Of a DNA stretch of 64,000 bases, positions 38,349 through 49,336 are shown piece after piece. The notes under the pieces were generated by a model. The model saw only the letters and a list, made by a program, of their open reading frames with translations. It ran no database searches and was not told the origin of the DNA. Every line of letters begins with the position of its first letter. Position 1 is the stretch's first letter. A program made the translations under genes and the position numbers. Source of the stretch: Niallia sp. FSL W8-0635 (lineage in GTDB: Bacteria; Bacillota; Bacilli; Bacillales; Cytobacillaceae); the NCBI RefSeq assembly GCF_038007965.1, contig NZ_JBBOYD010000001.1, positions 3,078,501 through 3,142,500 on the forward strand. Reading direction: 5' to 3'.

Positions 38349-39887
38349 TTGAAGAATATAAGATGGATGCTTTTACTTTTGGTCAGCATCTTCTTCATTC
38401 CTACACATCAACTTGTATCAGCAGAAAATCAATTAACCGTTCAAGCTAACACGGTAGTAAATGTTAGAGAAAATCCTGGGCTTGAGCAATCCGTAATTGG
38501 GAAAATGGAGATAGGAAAAGCGTATCCCTTATTAAAAGAAGAAAATGATTGGATTGAAATTCAATATACTTCCACTTCTACTGGGTGGGTTGCCGCCTAT
38601 TTAGTCACAAAAAATGGTCAGGATACTGATAACATGCCACTTGAAACGGAAGAGCCTACTTCCATTTCTACAAAAGCCACCATTACAGATAATGGACTTC
38701 GCTTAAGAAAAGGTCCTGGTACAAATTATCAAGTCATTACTACGCTAGGAAAAGGAATGGAGGTTACCGTCGTTTCCACAAATGGAGATTGGTATCAAAT
38801 AAAAACGAGCTTAGGATCTGGCTGGGTCCATAATGATTATCTCCTACTCGAAAATTCCCAAACCCAATCAAGTACCATAGCGGAAAAGAAAGAGCCTAGT
38901 CAGCAACCAGCGACAGTTATTGAGGATCAAGTTAATCTTCGCAGCAATCCATCTACAAGCGCTGAAATCATTGGTAAAATTAGTATAGGCACTGTAATTA
39001 CCATTATGGAAGAAGAATCTAATTGGGCAAAAATTCAATACTCTGGTAATATTGGTTGGGTACATAAGGATCTGATAGAAAGTAGCGATATCGAAAGCAG
39101 AAAAGGACAAAAAACAGATAAAACGATTAAGCTTCTTTATGACAGAACAAATATTAGAAGTGATGCAACCGTAAATTCAAAGGTTTTACTTGTTGCAGAC
39201 AGCGGTGCAACCTTTCAAGCTGTAGAAGTATTAGATGATTGGTATAAAATCAAGCTTTCAAGCGGTGAATTCGGATATATCGCAGAATGGATTGTAGAAG
39301 ACATTGCAACAGAAAGTCAGCAAGCTACTAATGCCGGAGATTCCACTGATTTAAAAGGAAAGACCATCGTGTTAGATCCTGGTCATGGTGGAAAAGATAG
39401 TGGTACAATTGGGGTAATAGGTACATTAGAAAAGGATTTAAATCTTCGCACTGCAAAACTACTTGCTAATAAATTAGAGGCTTCTGGAGCAAAAGTGATT
39501 CTTACAAGAAAAGACGATGTATTTATACCACTGCAGGGCAGGGTGGATATTAGCCATTTCTACCATGCAGATGCTTTTATCAGCCTTCATTATGATAGCA
39601 TCAATGATAGTTCTGTTAACGGCGTCACCAGCTATTACTACACATCTAATCAGAAAAAACTTGCTACCAGCCTACATAAGAGTATTATTGAAGCAACAAA
39701 TAGAAAAGACAGAGGTGTAAGAAAAAATGAGTATGTTGTTCTTAAGCAAAATAGACAAGTAGCTTCCCTATTAGAATTGGGTTATTTAAGTAATCCAGCT
39801 GAGGAACAAACCTTACTTTCTAGTAAATATCAAGAAACTATTTCTACAGCTATCTATCATGGCTTGGAGAATTATTTTAGTTATTAA
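38349..39887 (+). CDS. yrvJ: N-acetylmuramoyl-L-alanine amidase with four SH3b domains (YrvJ)
   Basis: A 512-residue secreted cell wall hydrolase. A signal peptide of about 25 residues ends near LVSAEN. Four bacterial SH3 domains follow at about 29-90, 105-165, 188-245 and 260-320 (each with N-x-R-x and GWV motifs). The C-terminal Amidase_3 domain (about 337-510) has zinc ligands in VLDPGHGGKDSG, TLEKDLN and FISLHYDS, and the catalytic Glu in SLLELGYLSN. It cuts the amide between MurNAc and L-Ala. The start is a TTG at 38349 after GGAAGGAGTG; no ATG fits. Confidence 0.93.
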   Translation: MKNIRWMLLLLVSIFFIPTHQLVSAENQLTVQANTVVNVRENPGLEQSVIGKMEIGKAYPLLKEENDWIEIQYTSTSTGWVAAYLVTKNGQDTDNMPLETEEPTSISTKATITDNGLRLRKGPGTNYQVITTLGKGMEVTVVSTNGDWYQIKTSLGSGWVHNDYLLLENSQTQSSTIAEKKEPSQQPATVIEDQVNLRSNPSTSAEIIGKISIGTVITIMEEESNWAKIQYSGNIGWVHKDLIESSDIESRKGQKTDKTIKLLYDRTNIRSDATVNSKVLLVADSGATFQAVEVLDDWYKIKLSSGEFGYIAEWIVEDIATESQQATNAGDSTDLKGKTIVLDPGHGGKDSGTIGVIGTLEKDLNLRTAKLLANKLEASGAKVILTRKDDVFIPLQGRVDISHFYHADAFISLHYDSINDSSVNGVTSYYYTSNQKKLATSLHKSIIEATNRKDRGVRKNEYVVLKQNRQVASLLELGYLSNPAEEQTLLSSKYQETISTAIYHGLENYFSY

Positions 39888-39914
39888 TAAAGGTATTCAT
39901 TACTTATTCCAAAC

Positions 39915-39958
39915 AAAAAAGTTCTTTCAAAGAATCAAATCCTTTGAAAGAACTTTTT
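39915..39958 (+). terminator. Terminator after yrvJ
   Basis: A perfect 18-bp stem including runs of A and T (39915-39932 with 39941-39958), with an 8-base loop. The T run makes it functional for yrvJ, and the symmetric A run makes it potentially bidirectional for dtd, with the mobile element lying between it and dtd. Confidence 0.9.
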
Positions 39959-39974
39959 TTAATGCTTTAATTTA

Positions 39975-40184
39975 GGCTGTTTTCGTAAAGTTTGTTGCTA
40001 TGATCCGCAGCCTGAATACACTCCGCTTTCCGTGGGGCTCGCGCTGAGCCGCGGTCTGCTTCCGCCTGCAGGGTCTCAGGCTGTCTCGCTAATCCCACAG
40101 GAGTCTACGTGTATTCAGGCTGCTCCATTTTTCTCATCAATTGATTTTTTCTATTAAGAAAGCAACAATCTTTTAGAAAACAGC
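39975..40184. mobile_element. MITE-like palindromic element with terminal inverted repeats
   Basis: About 210 bp bounded by imperfect 24-25 bp inverted ends (39975-39999, GGCTGTTTTC...TTGTTGCT, and 40161-40184, AGCAACAATC...AAAACAGC). Inside is a perfect 15-bp inverted pair (40007-40021 and 40109-40123, GCAGCCTGAATACAC) around a notably GC-rich core. It has no coding capacity. A decayed half copy lies at 56926-57009. I see no clear flanking target duplication. Confidence 0.8.
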
Positions 40185-40202
40185 TTTAATTTATTATTAG
40201 GA

Positions 40203-40643
40203 TCACTTACTATCTAATATTATTGTTACAGGTCCGTCATTAACTAGATGTACATCCATCATAGCACCAAAGATACCTGTTTCGACGGTTAAACCATGGT
40301 TCTGCAGGAGCATATTGAACTGTTCATATAGTTCCTTTGCTTGATCAGGTTTCGCTGCATTCATAAAGTTTGGTCTTCTTCCTTTACGAGTATCTCCATA
40401 AAGGGTAAACTGAGAAATTGAAAGAATGGATCCTTTTCGATCCAATATACTTTCATTCATTTTTTCGTTTTCGTCCTCAAAAACACGAAGATGAGCTATT
40501 TTATCAGCAAGATATTTTGCATCTTCTAACTCATCACCGTGTGTAATTCCAACAAGTAAGACGAAGCCTTTCTCTATAGAACCAACTACTTTTCCATCTA
40601 CTTCTACTTTTGCTTCTTTTGATCTTTGTAATACGACACGCAC
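40203..40643 (-). CDS. dtd: D-aminoacyl-tRNA deacylase Dtd
   Basis: A 146-residue DTD-fold enzyme that hydrolyses D-amino acids (and glycine) from mischarged tRNAs. Family motifs are [17 protein letters not shown] at the N-terminus, [20 protein letters not shown] around residues 73-92 (the SQFTL catalytic Thr) and [18 protein letters not shown], containing the Gly-x-Pro-like cross-subunit segment's equivalent NDGPVT. The start is a GTG at 40643 after AAGGAG. It lies 11 bp after relA, so the two are co-transcribed. Confidence 0.95.
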   Translation of the reverse strand: MRVVLQRSKEAKVEVDGKVVGSIEKGFVLLVGITHGDELEDAKYLADKIAHLRVFEDENEKMNESILDRKGSILSISQFTLYGDTRKGRRPNFMNAAKPDQAKELYEQFNMLLQNHGLTVETGIFGAMMDVHLVNDGPVTIILDSK

Positions 40644-40654
40644 GTCAATACTCC

Positions 40655-42850
40655 TTAGTTCATTATTCTTCGTACAGAATAAACATCTGGAATTTGTTTT
40701 ATACGATCTACTACCTTATGAAGATGATTAACATTTAAAATCATAATGCTCATACTAATTGTAGCCACTTTATTACGGTCAGATTTTCCAGATACTGCCG
40801 AGATATTTGTTTTCGATTCATTTACCGCCTGTAGAACTTCGTTTAATAAACCTCTTCGATCATAGCCGCTTATTTCAATTTCCACATTATATTCTTTTCG
40901 ATTATTTAAATTCGTTTCCCATTCAACTGGAATTAATCGGGCTTTTGCATCCTCTGTATCAATATTCGTACAGTCTGCGCGATGGACAGATACTCCTCGT
41001 CCTTTTGTAATAAATCCAACTATTTCATCGCCTGGAACTGGATTACAACAGCGAGATAAACGAATCAATAAATTATCAATTCCTGTTACTCGAACACCTG
41101 AAGCACTCTTTTTATTATTAGGAAATGACTTCAATTCTGCAACAGCATTTGTAATAGTAGATACTTGTTCTGCATCTCTCTTCTTGCGCCATTTTTCTGT
41201 TAATCGGTTTGCTACTTGGAGTGCTGTAATCCCATTATAGCCAACCGCTGCATACATATCATCTTCTGACATAAAATTAAATTTCTCTATAACAGTCTTC
41301 ACATTATCTGCTGTAAGAATTTCTTTAATATCAAATTCCAAATTGCGTATTTCTTTTTCTACTAATTCTTTGCCTTTTTCAATATTTTCTTCGCGCCGTT
41401 GCTTTTTGAAAAATTGTCTAATTTTATTCTTCGCTTGAGAAGTCTGCGCTATTTTCAACCAATCTTGACTTGGTCCATAGGAATGTTTACTTGTATGAAT
41501 TTCAATGATATCGCCTGTTTTCAACTTATAATCGAGTGTTACCATCTTGCCGTTTACTTTAGCGCCAATCGTTTTATTCCCTATCTCAGAATGGATGCGA
41601 TAGGCAAAGTCAATAGGGACAGAGCCAGAAGGTAACTCAAATACATCTCCTTTTGGCGTAAAGACGAATACCATATCTGAAAATAAATCAATTTTCAGAC
41701 TTTCCATAAACTCTTCCGCATTAACGATATCATCTTGGAATTCTAGTATTTCTCTAAACCAAGTTAATTTTTCTTCAAGAGAGGAGCCTTCATTTACTGA
41801 TTTTCCTTCTTTATATGCCCAATGTGCAGCAATACCGTATTCTGCAATTCGATGCATATCCTGTGTGCGAATCTGCACTTCTAAAGGGTCGCCCTTTGGC
41901 CCAATAACAGTTGTGTGTAAGGACTGATACATATTAGCCTTTGGCATCGCAATATAGTCTTTAAAACGACCTGGCATCGGCTTCCATCTTGTATGAATTA
42001 TTCCTAATATGGCATAGCAATCTTTAATACTATTTACAACAATTCGAACTGCAAGTAAATCATAAATTTCATTAAATTGTTTATTCTGAATAACCATTTT
42101 GCGATAAATGCTATAAATATGCTTTGGTCTCCCTGAAATATCTGCCTGTATATTTACTTCCTTCGTTCCTTCACGAATTTCAGTGATAACCTCATCTAAG
42201 TATTGTTCTCTTTCTGCTCTTTTCTTCTTCATCAAGTTAACAATACGATAATATTGCTGTGGATTCATATAGCGTAATGCTGTATCCTCTAGTTCCCATT
42301 TAATAGTAGAGATTCCTAGACGATGTGCAAGTGGGGCAAAAATTTCTAATGTTTCATTTGAGATGCGGCGCTGCTTTTCCGCAGGTAAATGCTTCAGCGT
42401 TCTCATGTTATGAAGTCTATCTGCAAGCTTAATTAAAATGACACGAATATCTTGCGCCATTGCTACAAACATTTTACGATGGTTTTCTGCTTGCTGTTCT
42501 TCATGAGATTTATATTTAATTTTCCCGAGCTTCGTTACACCGTCAACGAGCATGGCCACTTCACTGTTAAATGCTTTACTTATATCTTCTAAAGTAATTT
42601 CAGTATCTTCAACAACGTCATGGAGAAAACCTGCTGCAACTGTTGCTGGATCCATTTCTAAATCAGCCAAAATACCTGCTACTTGGATTGGATGAATGAT
42701 ATATGGTTCCCCAGATTTTCTATATTGTTCACGATGAGCGTCTCTTGCATATTCATATGCCTTTTCAATAAAGGCTACATGCTCTTCGTTTAAATATCCT
42801 CTAGTCTTATCGATGACTTGTTCGGCGGTTAATACTTGATCATTCGCCAT
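40655..42850 (-). CDS. relA: Bifunctional (p)ppGpp synthetase/hydrolase RelA (Rel/SpoT type)
   Basis: A 731-residue long RSH protein. The HD hydrolase domain is at about 45-200 ([12 protein letters not shown] carries the HD pair), the synthetase at about 235-350 ([19 protein letters not shown]), the TGS domain at about 385-450, and the zinc-finger/helical region with [16 protein letters not shown]. An ACT domain lies at the C-terminus. Both activities should be intact, as expected of the single long RSH of Bacillaceae. The ATG at 42850 has AAAGGTGAT; an ATG at 42865 is upstream of it and rejected. Confidence 0.97.
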   Translation of the reverse strand: MANDQVLTAEQVIDKTRGYLNEEHVAFIEKAYEYARDAHREQYRKSGEPYIIHPIQVAGILADLEMDPATVAAGFLHDVVEDTEITLEDISKAFNSEVAMLVDGVTKLGKIKYKSHEEQQAENHRKMFVAMAQDIRVILIKLADRLHNMRTLKHLPAEKQRRISNETLEIFAPLAHRLGISTIKWELEDTALRYMNPQQYYRIVNLMKKKRAEREQYLDEVITEIREGTKEVNIQADISGRPKHIYSIYRKMVIQNKQFNEIYDLLAVRIVVNSIKDCYAILGIIHTRWKPMPGRFKDYIAMPKANMYQSLHTTVIGPKGDPLEVQIRTQDMHRIAEYGIAAHWAYKEGKSVNEGSSLEEKLTWFREILEFQDDIVNAEEFMESLKIDLFSDMVFVFTPKGDVFELPSGSVPIDFAYRIHSEIGNKTIGAKVNGKMVTLDYKLKTGDIIEIHTSKHSYGPSQDWLKIAQTSQAKNKIRQFFKKQRREENIEKGKELVEKEIRNLEFDIKEILTADNVKTVIEKFNFMSEDDMYAAVGYNGITALQVANRLTEKWRKKRDAEQVSTITNAVAELKSFPNNKKSASGVRVTGIDNLLIRLSRCCNPVPGDEIVGFITKGRGVSVHRADCTNIDTEDAKARLIPVEWETNLNNRKEYNVEIEISGYDRRGLLNEVLQAVNESKTNISAVSGKSDRNKVATISMSIMILNVNHLHKVVDRIKQIPDVYSVRRIMN

Positions 42851-43095
42851 GTAATCACCTTTCATATCACAATTATATTATTATAAATTATCACATTTTA
42901 AACATTCTTTCTATTTCACTATTTTTATGCTAAGCACATTAAAAAGAATAAAATTAATTTTAGAATGATTATTACTATTATCGAAAAAAAAAGGGAGATT
43001 GTAAAGGGATTGGAAGTAAATTTTATACAGATATAAAGAAAAATGTCGAATGAAGGCGATTTTCATAAAAAAACAATGAACTTATTTCTTTTTTA

Positions 43096-43135
43096 TTTAT
43101 CAAAAAAGAGCACTCTTAACAAGCGCTCCTTTTAA
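43096..43135 (-). terminator. Terminator after apt
   Basis: Minus-strand GAGCGCTT / AGAGTGCTC hairpin with a G-T pair and small loop, followed by six T residues. It separates recJ-apt from relA-dtd. Confidence 0.8.
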
Positions 43136-43144
43136 ATATATGGA

Positions 43145-43657
43145 TTAATATTCCATTAATGTTAAAATATCATATCCGTCTAAATTTTTACGTCCTTCAA
43201 GATAAGATAATTCAATTAAAAATGCAATACCGGCAACAACGCCGCCAAGCTCTTCTACTAATTTAATTGTTGCTTCAATTGTACCACCAGTTGCTAATAA
43301 ATCATCTGTGATTAAAACACGTTGACCTGGTTTAATTGCATCCTTATGGATTGTTAATACATCTTTACCGTACTCTAATCCATATTCTACTTTAATTGTC
43401 TCTCTTGGCAATTTTCCCTCTTTACGAACTGGAGCAAAACCTACCCCAAGTGAATAAGCAACTGGACAACCGATGATAAACCCTCTTGCTTCTGGCCCAA
43501 CAACTATATCAATTTCTTTTTCTTTCGCATACGCTACTATTTGATCTGTTGCATATCTATATGCTTCGCCATTATCCATTAAAGTTGTTATATCCTTGAA
43601 TCTGATCCCTTCTTTTGGCCAATCTTCAACGATTGTAACATATTGTTTTAAATCCAT
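43145..43657 (-). CDS. apt: Adenine phosphoribosyltransferase
   Basis: A 170-residue type I phosphoribosyltransferase converting adenine and PRPP to AMP. The PRPP-binding motif is [17 protein letters not shown] at about residues 118-134, with the adenine-specific early segment [16 protein letters not shown] and [14 protein letters not shown]. The gene overlaps the end of recJ by 10 bases, so translation is likely coupled. It lies next to relA as in B. subtilis, linking purine salvage with the stringent response locus. Confidence 0.97.
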   Translation of the reverse strand: MDLKQYVTIVEDWPKEGIRFKDITTLMDNGEAYRYATDQIVAYAKEKEIDIVVGPEARGFIIGCPVAYSLGVGFAPVRKEGKLPRETIKVEYGLEYGKDVLTIHKDAIKPGQRVLITDDLLATGGTIEATIKLVEELGGVVAGIAFLIELSYLEGRKNLDGYDILTLMEY

Positions 43658-46011
43658 TCTTTTACTTCCTCCTCATTATTAACGGATTCTTTTAGAATAA
43701 GATCAAACCAATTTTTTAGTTGCTCATAAGATGAATAAATTAATTCATTTTCTAGCTCAAATTGCGCTTGCTTTTGTTGAAATGAGATTGATTCTGATAA
43801 ATCTCTTTTCGGAACATTCTTATTCAGAGTAATAAATCCATCCTTCATTGTAACAAAATTTAATTCAAAAAACACCTTTGACATAAAATCTACCGTTTCT
43901 TTACTCCAACCTTTTCTTCTAGCAAGCTCACCACCAAATTTTTCCAAGTGAAATGTTCCCTGTTTTGCCAAAAATGCATAGAACCATTTAAAATGGTCTC
44001 GATTGGGCATCGTGCTAAAAAAGTCACTTTGTTGTTTATAAAATACAGCATAGATTCTTGCTGGTTGATTGTTCACTAACAATGTTTTTAACATATCCAA
44101 ATTTGGTGGATAATCTGCTAATACAATCGACTTATCTATCGATGCAAGTAATGCTGCATCCTCGCTTGTTTCGATTACTTGGTAGGAGACGCGCTGTTCA
44201 ATCCCCTTCGGTACAGAATCTTGGTGAAAAAAGATCCAGTGAGCATCACTAGGAACTGTTTCAAATAAATGATCCATTTTTCGTAAACTTCTATAGTCAA
44301 ACAGCTGCCAGTGAGAAACCTCAATATCCTGTATAAAGATTTGTGGTTTTTTGCGATTATTCCATTCATTTACGGAAAGCTCTCCAAGAACAGATACTTT
44401 CGCGCTCGGTGAAATATGATCACATAGATCACCTATTCCAAATCCTATACCATCTAAATCAACTTCGTCTTGCTTTAATATAATCTTTAAGTGATTTTGA
44501 TTAGAGCCTATTTTCCTCATATTGTCTATTTCTAGGTCACAAAATGTCAACTTAGGCTTGGGATTATCCACTCCAAAGGGAGCTAGCATTTGCATGTCTT
44601 CTATTGATTTGATAGAAATCTCTTTAATAGAAAAGCTTCCATCCACCTTTGTTAATGGCACGAGATCTTCTTTCGTTAGTTGTTCAAAGGCTAATTTATT
44701 TAAGTTATTTCTTAGCACTTCTACATCTTCTATTTTTAAAGACATTCCCGCCGCCATAGGATGTCCACCAAAATGAGGGAGGATATCTCGACAAGTGGAT
44801 AAATTTTTATATAAATCAAACCCTTCAATACTTCGAGCAGATCCTTTTGCAATTCCCTTTTCATAATCAAAGCTTAATACAATTGTTGGTCGATAAAATT
44901 TCTCCACTAATCTGGAAGCAACAATCCCAACTACACCAGGATTCCAACCTTCTTTTCCAACAATTAGAACATTATTTTCTATTAAAGGATAATATTGTTC
45001 CACTTGCTCGATAGCCTCTTCTGTTATTTGATTAACAATGGCTTGTCTTTCTTTATTCGTTTCTTCCATTTCGAGGGCAAGTTCTTTTGCTAAGTCTGGA
45101 TCATCTGTTAGCAACAAATCCACAGCAGGATCTGCACTACCTAGTCTCCCGATTGCATTAATTCTTGGCGCTAGCATAAATCCAATTGTTTCTTCATTAA
45201 TGGTATTTTTATCGACATTCATTTGGCGATATAATGCATTTAAACCAATATTATCTGTTTCTTGTAATGCCTTAATCCCTTTTTTGGCAAGGAGACGATT
45301 CTCTCCAGTTAAAGAAACAAGATCAGCAATTGTTCCTATTGCCGCAAAGGGCAATAAATGAAGGGGAGCACTGCCAAGTAGAGCATGGGATAGCTTGAAT
45401 GAAACACCGACACCTGCTAAATCACGAAATGGATACTCACTACCTTCTATTTTTGGGTGGATAATTGCAAGAGCCTCTGGCAATATCGGTCCTGGCTCAT
45501 GATGATCCGTAATGATTAGGTCAATCCCTAATTCTTTTGCCACTTGTGCTTCATGAACAGCAGCAATTCCTGTATCAACCGTAATAATTAATTGAACACC
45601 AATGCTTTTTGCATAGCGGAAAGCACCTTCATTTGGTCCATATCCTTCCGTAAATCGGTTTGGAATATAAAATTGCACATTGGCACCAAGTGTTTCTAAT
45701 GTTTTCATCATGACAGTAGTACTAGTTACTCCATCCGCGTCATAATCTCCAAAAATTAAAATTGATTCATTATTTGTGATTGCTTTTTGTATTCGTGCTA
45801 CCGCTATATCCATTCCTAGTAGTAGAAACGGGTTATGAAATTCATTATTGTCATCAAATAAAAATGCTTTTGCTTCTTGTGTTGTTTGATAACCTCTTTT
45901 TAGTAATAACGAGGCAACAATTGGCGATATTTTTAATTCTTCTGCTATTACAGCAGCACTTTCTTTATTGGGAATTTCTTCTTGTATCCACCTTTTCTTA
46001 GAACGTAACAT
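43648..46011 (-). CDS. recJ: Single-stranded-DNA-specific exonuclease RecJ
   Basis: A 787-residue 5'-3' exonuclease of the DHH superfamily. Metal motifs are [14 protein letters not shown] (about residues 78-91), [10 protein letters not shown] and IITDHHEPG (DHH), with DHHA1 residues in [12 protein letters not shown] at about 415. A C-terminal extension of more than 200 residues beyond the OB-fold is normal for the Bacillus protein. The ATG at 46011 follows GAGGTGAT. Confidence 0.97.
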   Translation of the reverse strand: MLRSKKRWIQEEIPNKESAAVIAEELKISPIVASLLLKRGYQTTQEAKAFLFDDNNEFHNPFLLLGMDIAVARIQKAITNNESILIFGDYDADGVTSTTVMMKTLETLGANVQFYIPNRFTEGYGPNEGAFRYAKSIGVQLIITVDTGIAAVHEAQVAKELGIDLIITDHHEPGPILPEALAIIHPKIEGSEYPFRDLAGVGVSFKLSHALLGSAPLHLLPFAAIGTIADLVSLTGENRLLAKKGIKALQETDNIGLNALYRQMNVDKNTINEETIGFMLAPRINAIGRLGSADPAVDLLLTDDPDLAKELALEMEETNKERQAIVNQITEEAIEQVEQYYPLIENNVLIVGKEGWNPGVVGIVASRLVEKFYRPTIVLSFDYEKGIAKGSARSIEGFDLYKNLSTCRDILPHFGGHPMAAGMSLKIEDVEVLRNNLNKLAFEQLTKEDLVPLTKVDGSFSIKEISIKSIEDMQMLAPFGVDNPKPKLTFCDLEIDNMRKIGSNQNHLKIILKQDEVDLDGIGFGIGDLCDHISPSAKVSVLGELSVNEWNNRKKPQIFIQDIEVSHWQLFDYRSLRKMDHLFETVPSDAHWIFFHQDSVPKGIEQRVSYQVIETSEDAALLASIDKSIVLADYPPNLDMLKTLLVNNQPARIYAVFYKQQSDFFSTMPNRDHFKWFYAFLAKQGTFHLEKFGGELARRKGWSKETVDFMSKVFFELNFVTMKDGFITLNKNVPKRDLSESISFQQKQAQFELENELIYSSYEQLKNWFDLILKESVNNEEEVKEWI

Positions 46012-46240
46012 TCCATCACCTCAATCTAACTATTATACTAGTTAAAAGGAGCTGTTTCAATGCAAGAAGAATGGAAATGCTTAAGGTTCCTTTTTTAAAA
46101 ATACTTTAATAATTTAAACGAATATTATTATATACCTCTAGTAGAAAATTAAATAAAAATAGATACCTGAACGAAATTGTTTACGTTGAAAAAATAAACA
46201 ACAGCAACTTCTTAGCAGGCATCTAATTCTTAAGTTTCGA

Positions 46241-46537
46241 TTATAAATCTTTTACATCCGTTGAAATGGTTTTTTTATCACCACTTTTTGCTTCTAATTC
46301 TCTTTTTTCTTTCTCTAATGTTTTGATTTTTCGTTGCAATGCATAGATACGAATAATCCCTGTAGAACCAATAATCAATCCCCCTAATAGAACAGATATT
46401 AATATTACTAAAATAAGTGGCCATTGTCCCTCTCCAAATAGATAATTAACAGACACTGGGTCAACATTAATAACTGCAAATATCGCAACTATTAATGCAA
46501 AAATAATCCCCCAAAGAATACTCCATTGAATTTTCAA
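46241..46537 (-). CDS. yrvD: LapA domain (DUF1049) membrane protein YrvD
   Basis: A 98-residue protein with two transmembrane segments (about residues 5-27 and 39-65) and a charged coiled-coil-like tail (LQRKIKTLEKEKRELEAKSG). The FAVINVDPVSVNYLFGEGQW segment is typical of the LapA/DUF1049 family. It lies between secDF and recJ as in B. subtilis. Function is unknown in Bacillus; LapA-type proteins in E. coli are tied to envelope lipid homeostasis. Confidence 0.88.
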   Translation of the reverse strand: MKIQWSILWGIIFALIVAIFAVINVDPVSVNYLFGEGQWPLILVILISVLLGGLIIGSTGIIRIYALQRKIKTLEKEKRELEAKSGDKKTISTDVKDL

Positions 46538-46670
46538 TTACTTCCCCTCCTTTTTCCCTATATTTCTTTCTAGTATTCCCTAATTTCCTTATTATCACTT
46601 ATTTAAACAACGGAGGAAAAGAATATTTCACCCTTCCAAAAAATACAATTTTTTTTAAAATAGAAACACA

Positions 46671-46703
46671 AAAAAAGCCTGTCTCTATTTCAATAGGAGA
46701 CAA
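46671..46703 (-). terminator. Rho-independent terminator of secDF
   Basis: Minus-strand AGCTTGTCTC / GAGACAGGCT hairpin (one G-T pair) with seven T residues, 16 bases after the secDF stop codon. Confidence 0.88.
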
Positions 46704-46718
46704 GCTCTTTGCTTACTA

Positions 46719-48971
46719 TTATACTTGTGGTTCGTCAGAAATTGGTCTCTTCTCTTTATAAGTAACTAAGACACCTTTTCTCTTTAATTCTTTCTTCTTC
46801 CATACATACCAGAGCTGTGATGCAATGAAGATAGAAGAATATGCTCCACCAATTAAACCAATAAGTAACGCTAATGAGAAGTTTGTAATTGCGCTGCTTC
46901 CAAATAGTAATAGAGCAACTACACAAATAACAACTGTTAGTACAGTATTTATCGAACGAGCTAACGTTTGTCTAATACTTATATTGATAATATCTTTTAT
47001 TTCTTGTGGTGTTTTGATTCGCTTCTTCTTCACTAGGTTTTCCCTAATACGGTCAAAAGTTACAATCGTATCATTAATCGAATAACCGACAATCGTTAAC
47101 ACAGCTGCAATAAAGGTAATATCTACTTCTAATCTTGTAAGACTAAAGATTACTAAAATAAAGAACGCATCATGAAGTAACGCTATAACCGCTGCAAGTC
47201 CCATATATATTTCAAAGCGAATCGCAACATAAATAATAATCCCAATGGATGAGAAAATAATCGCATAGATAGCGTTTTTAGCAAGCTCTTTCCCCACTGT
47301 TGGAGAAACACTACTCACATTCGGGTCATGACCATACGTATTTTTAAACTCTGATTTTATTGTATTAATTTCATTTTGACTTAAATCACCTTTAATACGG
47401 ATGGCAGCTACTTCTTGATTATCACCTGAAATAATAATATCGTCTGCCTTTACATCCAACTTGTCCAATTGATCTTCAATCTCAGCAGTTGTTAATGCTT
47501 TATCCGCCATAACTTCTATGCGGGATCCACTTGCAAAATCAATTCCAAGGTTAAGCTTGAATATAAACATAATAACAAGCCCGACAACAATTAAAATGCT
47601 TGATATAGCAAAGAATACATTCTTATGTTTAACAAAATCAAGACGATCAAACTTTGTTGGCAAAGTTAATGTATCATAATTTTCACTTATATGTTTGACG
47701 TCTTTCTTTCTCACGCCAAACCAGGTGATTTTTTTATCAAAAGCTTTACTCTTCACAAGCAACCCTAATAATAATCTAGATCCATAAACTGCCGAAACAA
47801 AACTCATTAAAATACTGACAATTAACAATGTCGCAAACCCTTTTACAGAGCTTGTTCCATAAATGAATAAAATGATGGCTGCAAGCATGGTTGTTAAGTT
47901 AGCATCAACTACAGTTGAAGTTGAATTCTTATTCCCAGCCTGAACAGCAGCTCGCAACGACTTACCAACTTTTAATTCATCCTTAATTCTTTCATAGGTA
48001 ATGATGTTGGCATCTACAGCCATCCCGACACCAAGAATAAGTGCTGCAATACCAGGAAGTGTCAATACACCATTCATTAAATCTAGAACAAGAAGATTTA
48101 AATAAACATAAATAGATAATGTAATAACAGCCACTAATCCCGGAAGACGGTAATATAAAAGCATAAATAAAAATACTATCCCTACTCCAATAATCCCCGC
48201 TTTTACCGTATCTTTTAATGCCTGATCTCCAAACTGTGCGCCAACACTAGTTGAATATTCCTCTGTTAATTTTACTGGCAACGCACCCGCATTTAATAAT
48301 TCTGCTAATCGAGTTGCCTCATCCACTGTAAAATTACCAGTTATGGAAACTGTATCGGAATTAATGACTTCACTTACCATCGGTGCTGATAAATATTTAG
48401 GTTCTTCCTTTGCTGCTTCTGCACTATAAGAATCTCCCTCTTCAAAATCCAGCCAGATTACCAATGGACTACCTAAAACAGATTCCGTTACTTCTTTAAA
48501 CTTATTTGCATCTTTTAGTTTTAAAGAGACACTAGGCTTGCCATACTGATCGAATTCTTGGCTAGCTCCACCTTGAACTAAATCAGAGCCATCTAGTAAT
48601 TTCTTATCTTGAATATCTCTAAATGTTAAATTGGCTTCTGTTGAAAGCATTTCTCTAGCTTCATTTTGATCTGTAATACCAGCTAGTTGAACTCTTATTC
48701 GGTCATTCCCTTCAATTTGGATAACTGGTTCACTAACGCCTAACACATTTATCCTTTTATCCAAAGCTTGGGCAGTGCTTTTTAATGCCGATTCGTCAAT
48801 TTTCCCTTTTCCTTTTTCCAGTGGCTCTACTTTATAAAGCACTTCAAATCCACCTTGCAGGTCTAACCCTAGCTTAATATCACCTAAAATCTTATTCGTT
48901 GTTCCTCCCATTAATCCTGCAGCCAAGACAATGATCAATAAAAAAGCAACAATTCTACTGCGTTTAACCAT
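46719..48971 (-). CDS. secDF: Fused protein translocase subunit SecDF
   Basis: A 750-residue SecD-SecF fusion, the usual arrangement in Bacillus. It has twelve predicted transmembrane helices in two RND-like halves. The SecD half has LGLDLQGGFEVLYKV (D1 motif) and the helix 4 region LILGVGMAVDANIITYERIKDEL; the SecF half begins near residue 440 and has NLGIDFASGSRIEV and TIVGYSINDTIVTFDRIREN. It uses proton motive force to help late stages of Sec export. An ATG at 48971 follows AGGAGG. It has a promoter about 215 bp upstream and a long untranslated leader. Confidence 0.97.
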   Translation of the reverse strand: MVKRSRIVAFLLIIVLAAGLMGGTTNKILGDIKLGLDLQGGFEVLYKVEPLEKGKGKIDESALKSTAQALDKRINVLGVSEPVIQIEGNDRIRVQLAGITDQNEAREMLSTEANLTFRDIQDKKLLDGSDLVQGGASQEFDQYGKPSVSLKLKDANKFKEVTESVLGSPLVIWLDFEEGDSYSAEAAKEEPKYLSAPMVSEVINSDTVSITGNFTVDEATRLAELLNAGALPVKLTEEYSTSVGAQFGDQALKDTVKAGIIGVGIVFLFMLLYYRLPGLVAVITLSIYVYLNLLVLDLMNGVLTLPGIAALILGVGMAVDANIITYERIKDELKVGKSLRAAVQAGNKNSTSTVVDANLTTMLAAIILFIYGTSSVKGFATLLIVSILMSFVSAVYGSRLLLGLLVKSKAFDKKITWFGVRKKDVKHISENYDTLTLPTKFDRLDFVKHKNVFFAISSILIVVGLVIMFIFKLNLGIDFASGSRIEVMADKALTTAEIEDQLDKLDVKADDIIISGDNQEVAAIRIKGDLSQNEINTIKSEFKNTYGHDPNVSSVSPTVGKELAKNAIYAIIFSSIGIIIYVAIRFEIYMGLAAVIALLHDAFFILVIFSLTRLEVDITFIAAVLTIVGYSINDTIVTFDRIRENLVKKKRIKTPQEIKDIINISIRQTLARSINTVLTVVICVVALLLFGSSAITNFSLALLIGLIGGAYSSIFIASQLWYVWKKKELKRKGVLVTYKEKRPISDEPQV

Positions 48972-49336
48972 TATGTATTAATCCTCCTCATGTAATACAA
49001 AGCAGAAACTTCTTCACTTATGAAACAGGTATACTAGCCAATTCTTCACCATTTGTTTGGCCAAAACTAAGTTATGTTTTCGTTTAATACGGACCTTTCA
49101 ATCAGGCGTAAAATCTATTTTCACAGCTCACTTCTTTCAAGTAACTTAAACTAGTAAGTACTTCAAATTATTTAGAATAAACTCATTATGGAACAGTTTA
49201 TCATGACTGTCAATTTGTATGAGAAAAATATATTAGTAAAATTTTCTGCTTACCCTATAAAATAAAGGCATCTTCTTTTCCCTTAACGAAAACCTTTAAA
49301 ACTAGCTCAAACTCTTCTTTGTCTAATGCCCAACCT
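48972..49336. other. secDF leader and intergenic region
   Basis: This 365-bp gap contains a secDF promoter (49185-49213) and about 200 bases of leader. The leader holds a six-codon mini-frame (ATG at 48991 on the minus strand) whose stop overlaps the secDF start and which encloses its ribosome site. No riboswitch was recognised. Confidence 0.6.
49185..49213 (-). promoter_or_regulatory. Sigma-A type promoter of secDF
   Basis: Minus-strand TTGACA (complement of 49208-49213), a 17-bp spacer and CATAAT (complement of 49185-49190). Orientation and strength fit secDF. Confidence 0.8.

Larger units (their letters stand above)
39888..40202. other. Convergent intergenic region with terminator and MITE-like element
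   Basis: This 315-bp gap between yrvJ and dtd is filled by a terminator (39915-39958) and a GC-rich terminal-inverted-repeat element (39975-40184). Nothing else is seen. Confidence 0.8.

Noticed and set aside
48975..48991. Six-codon mini-frame before secDF as a functional leader gene
   Set aside because: It lacks a ribosome site and encodes no arrest-like motif, so it is kept only as an observation and not as a CDS.
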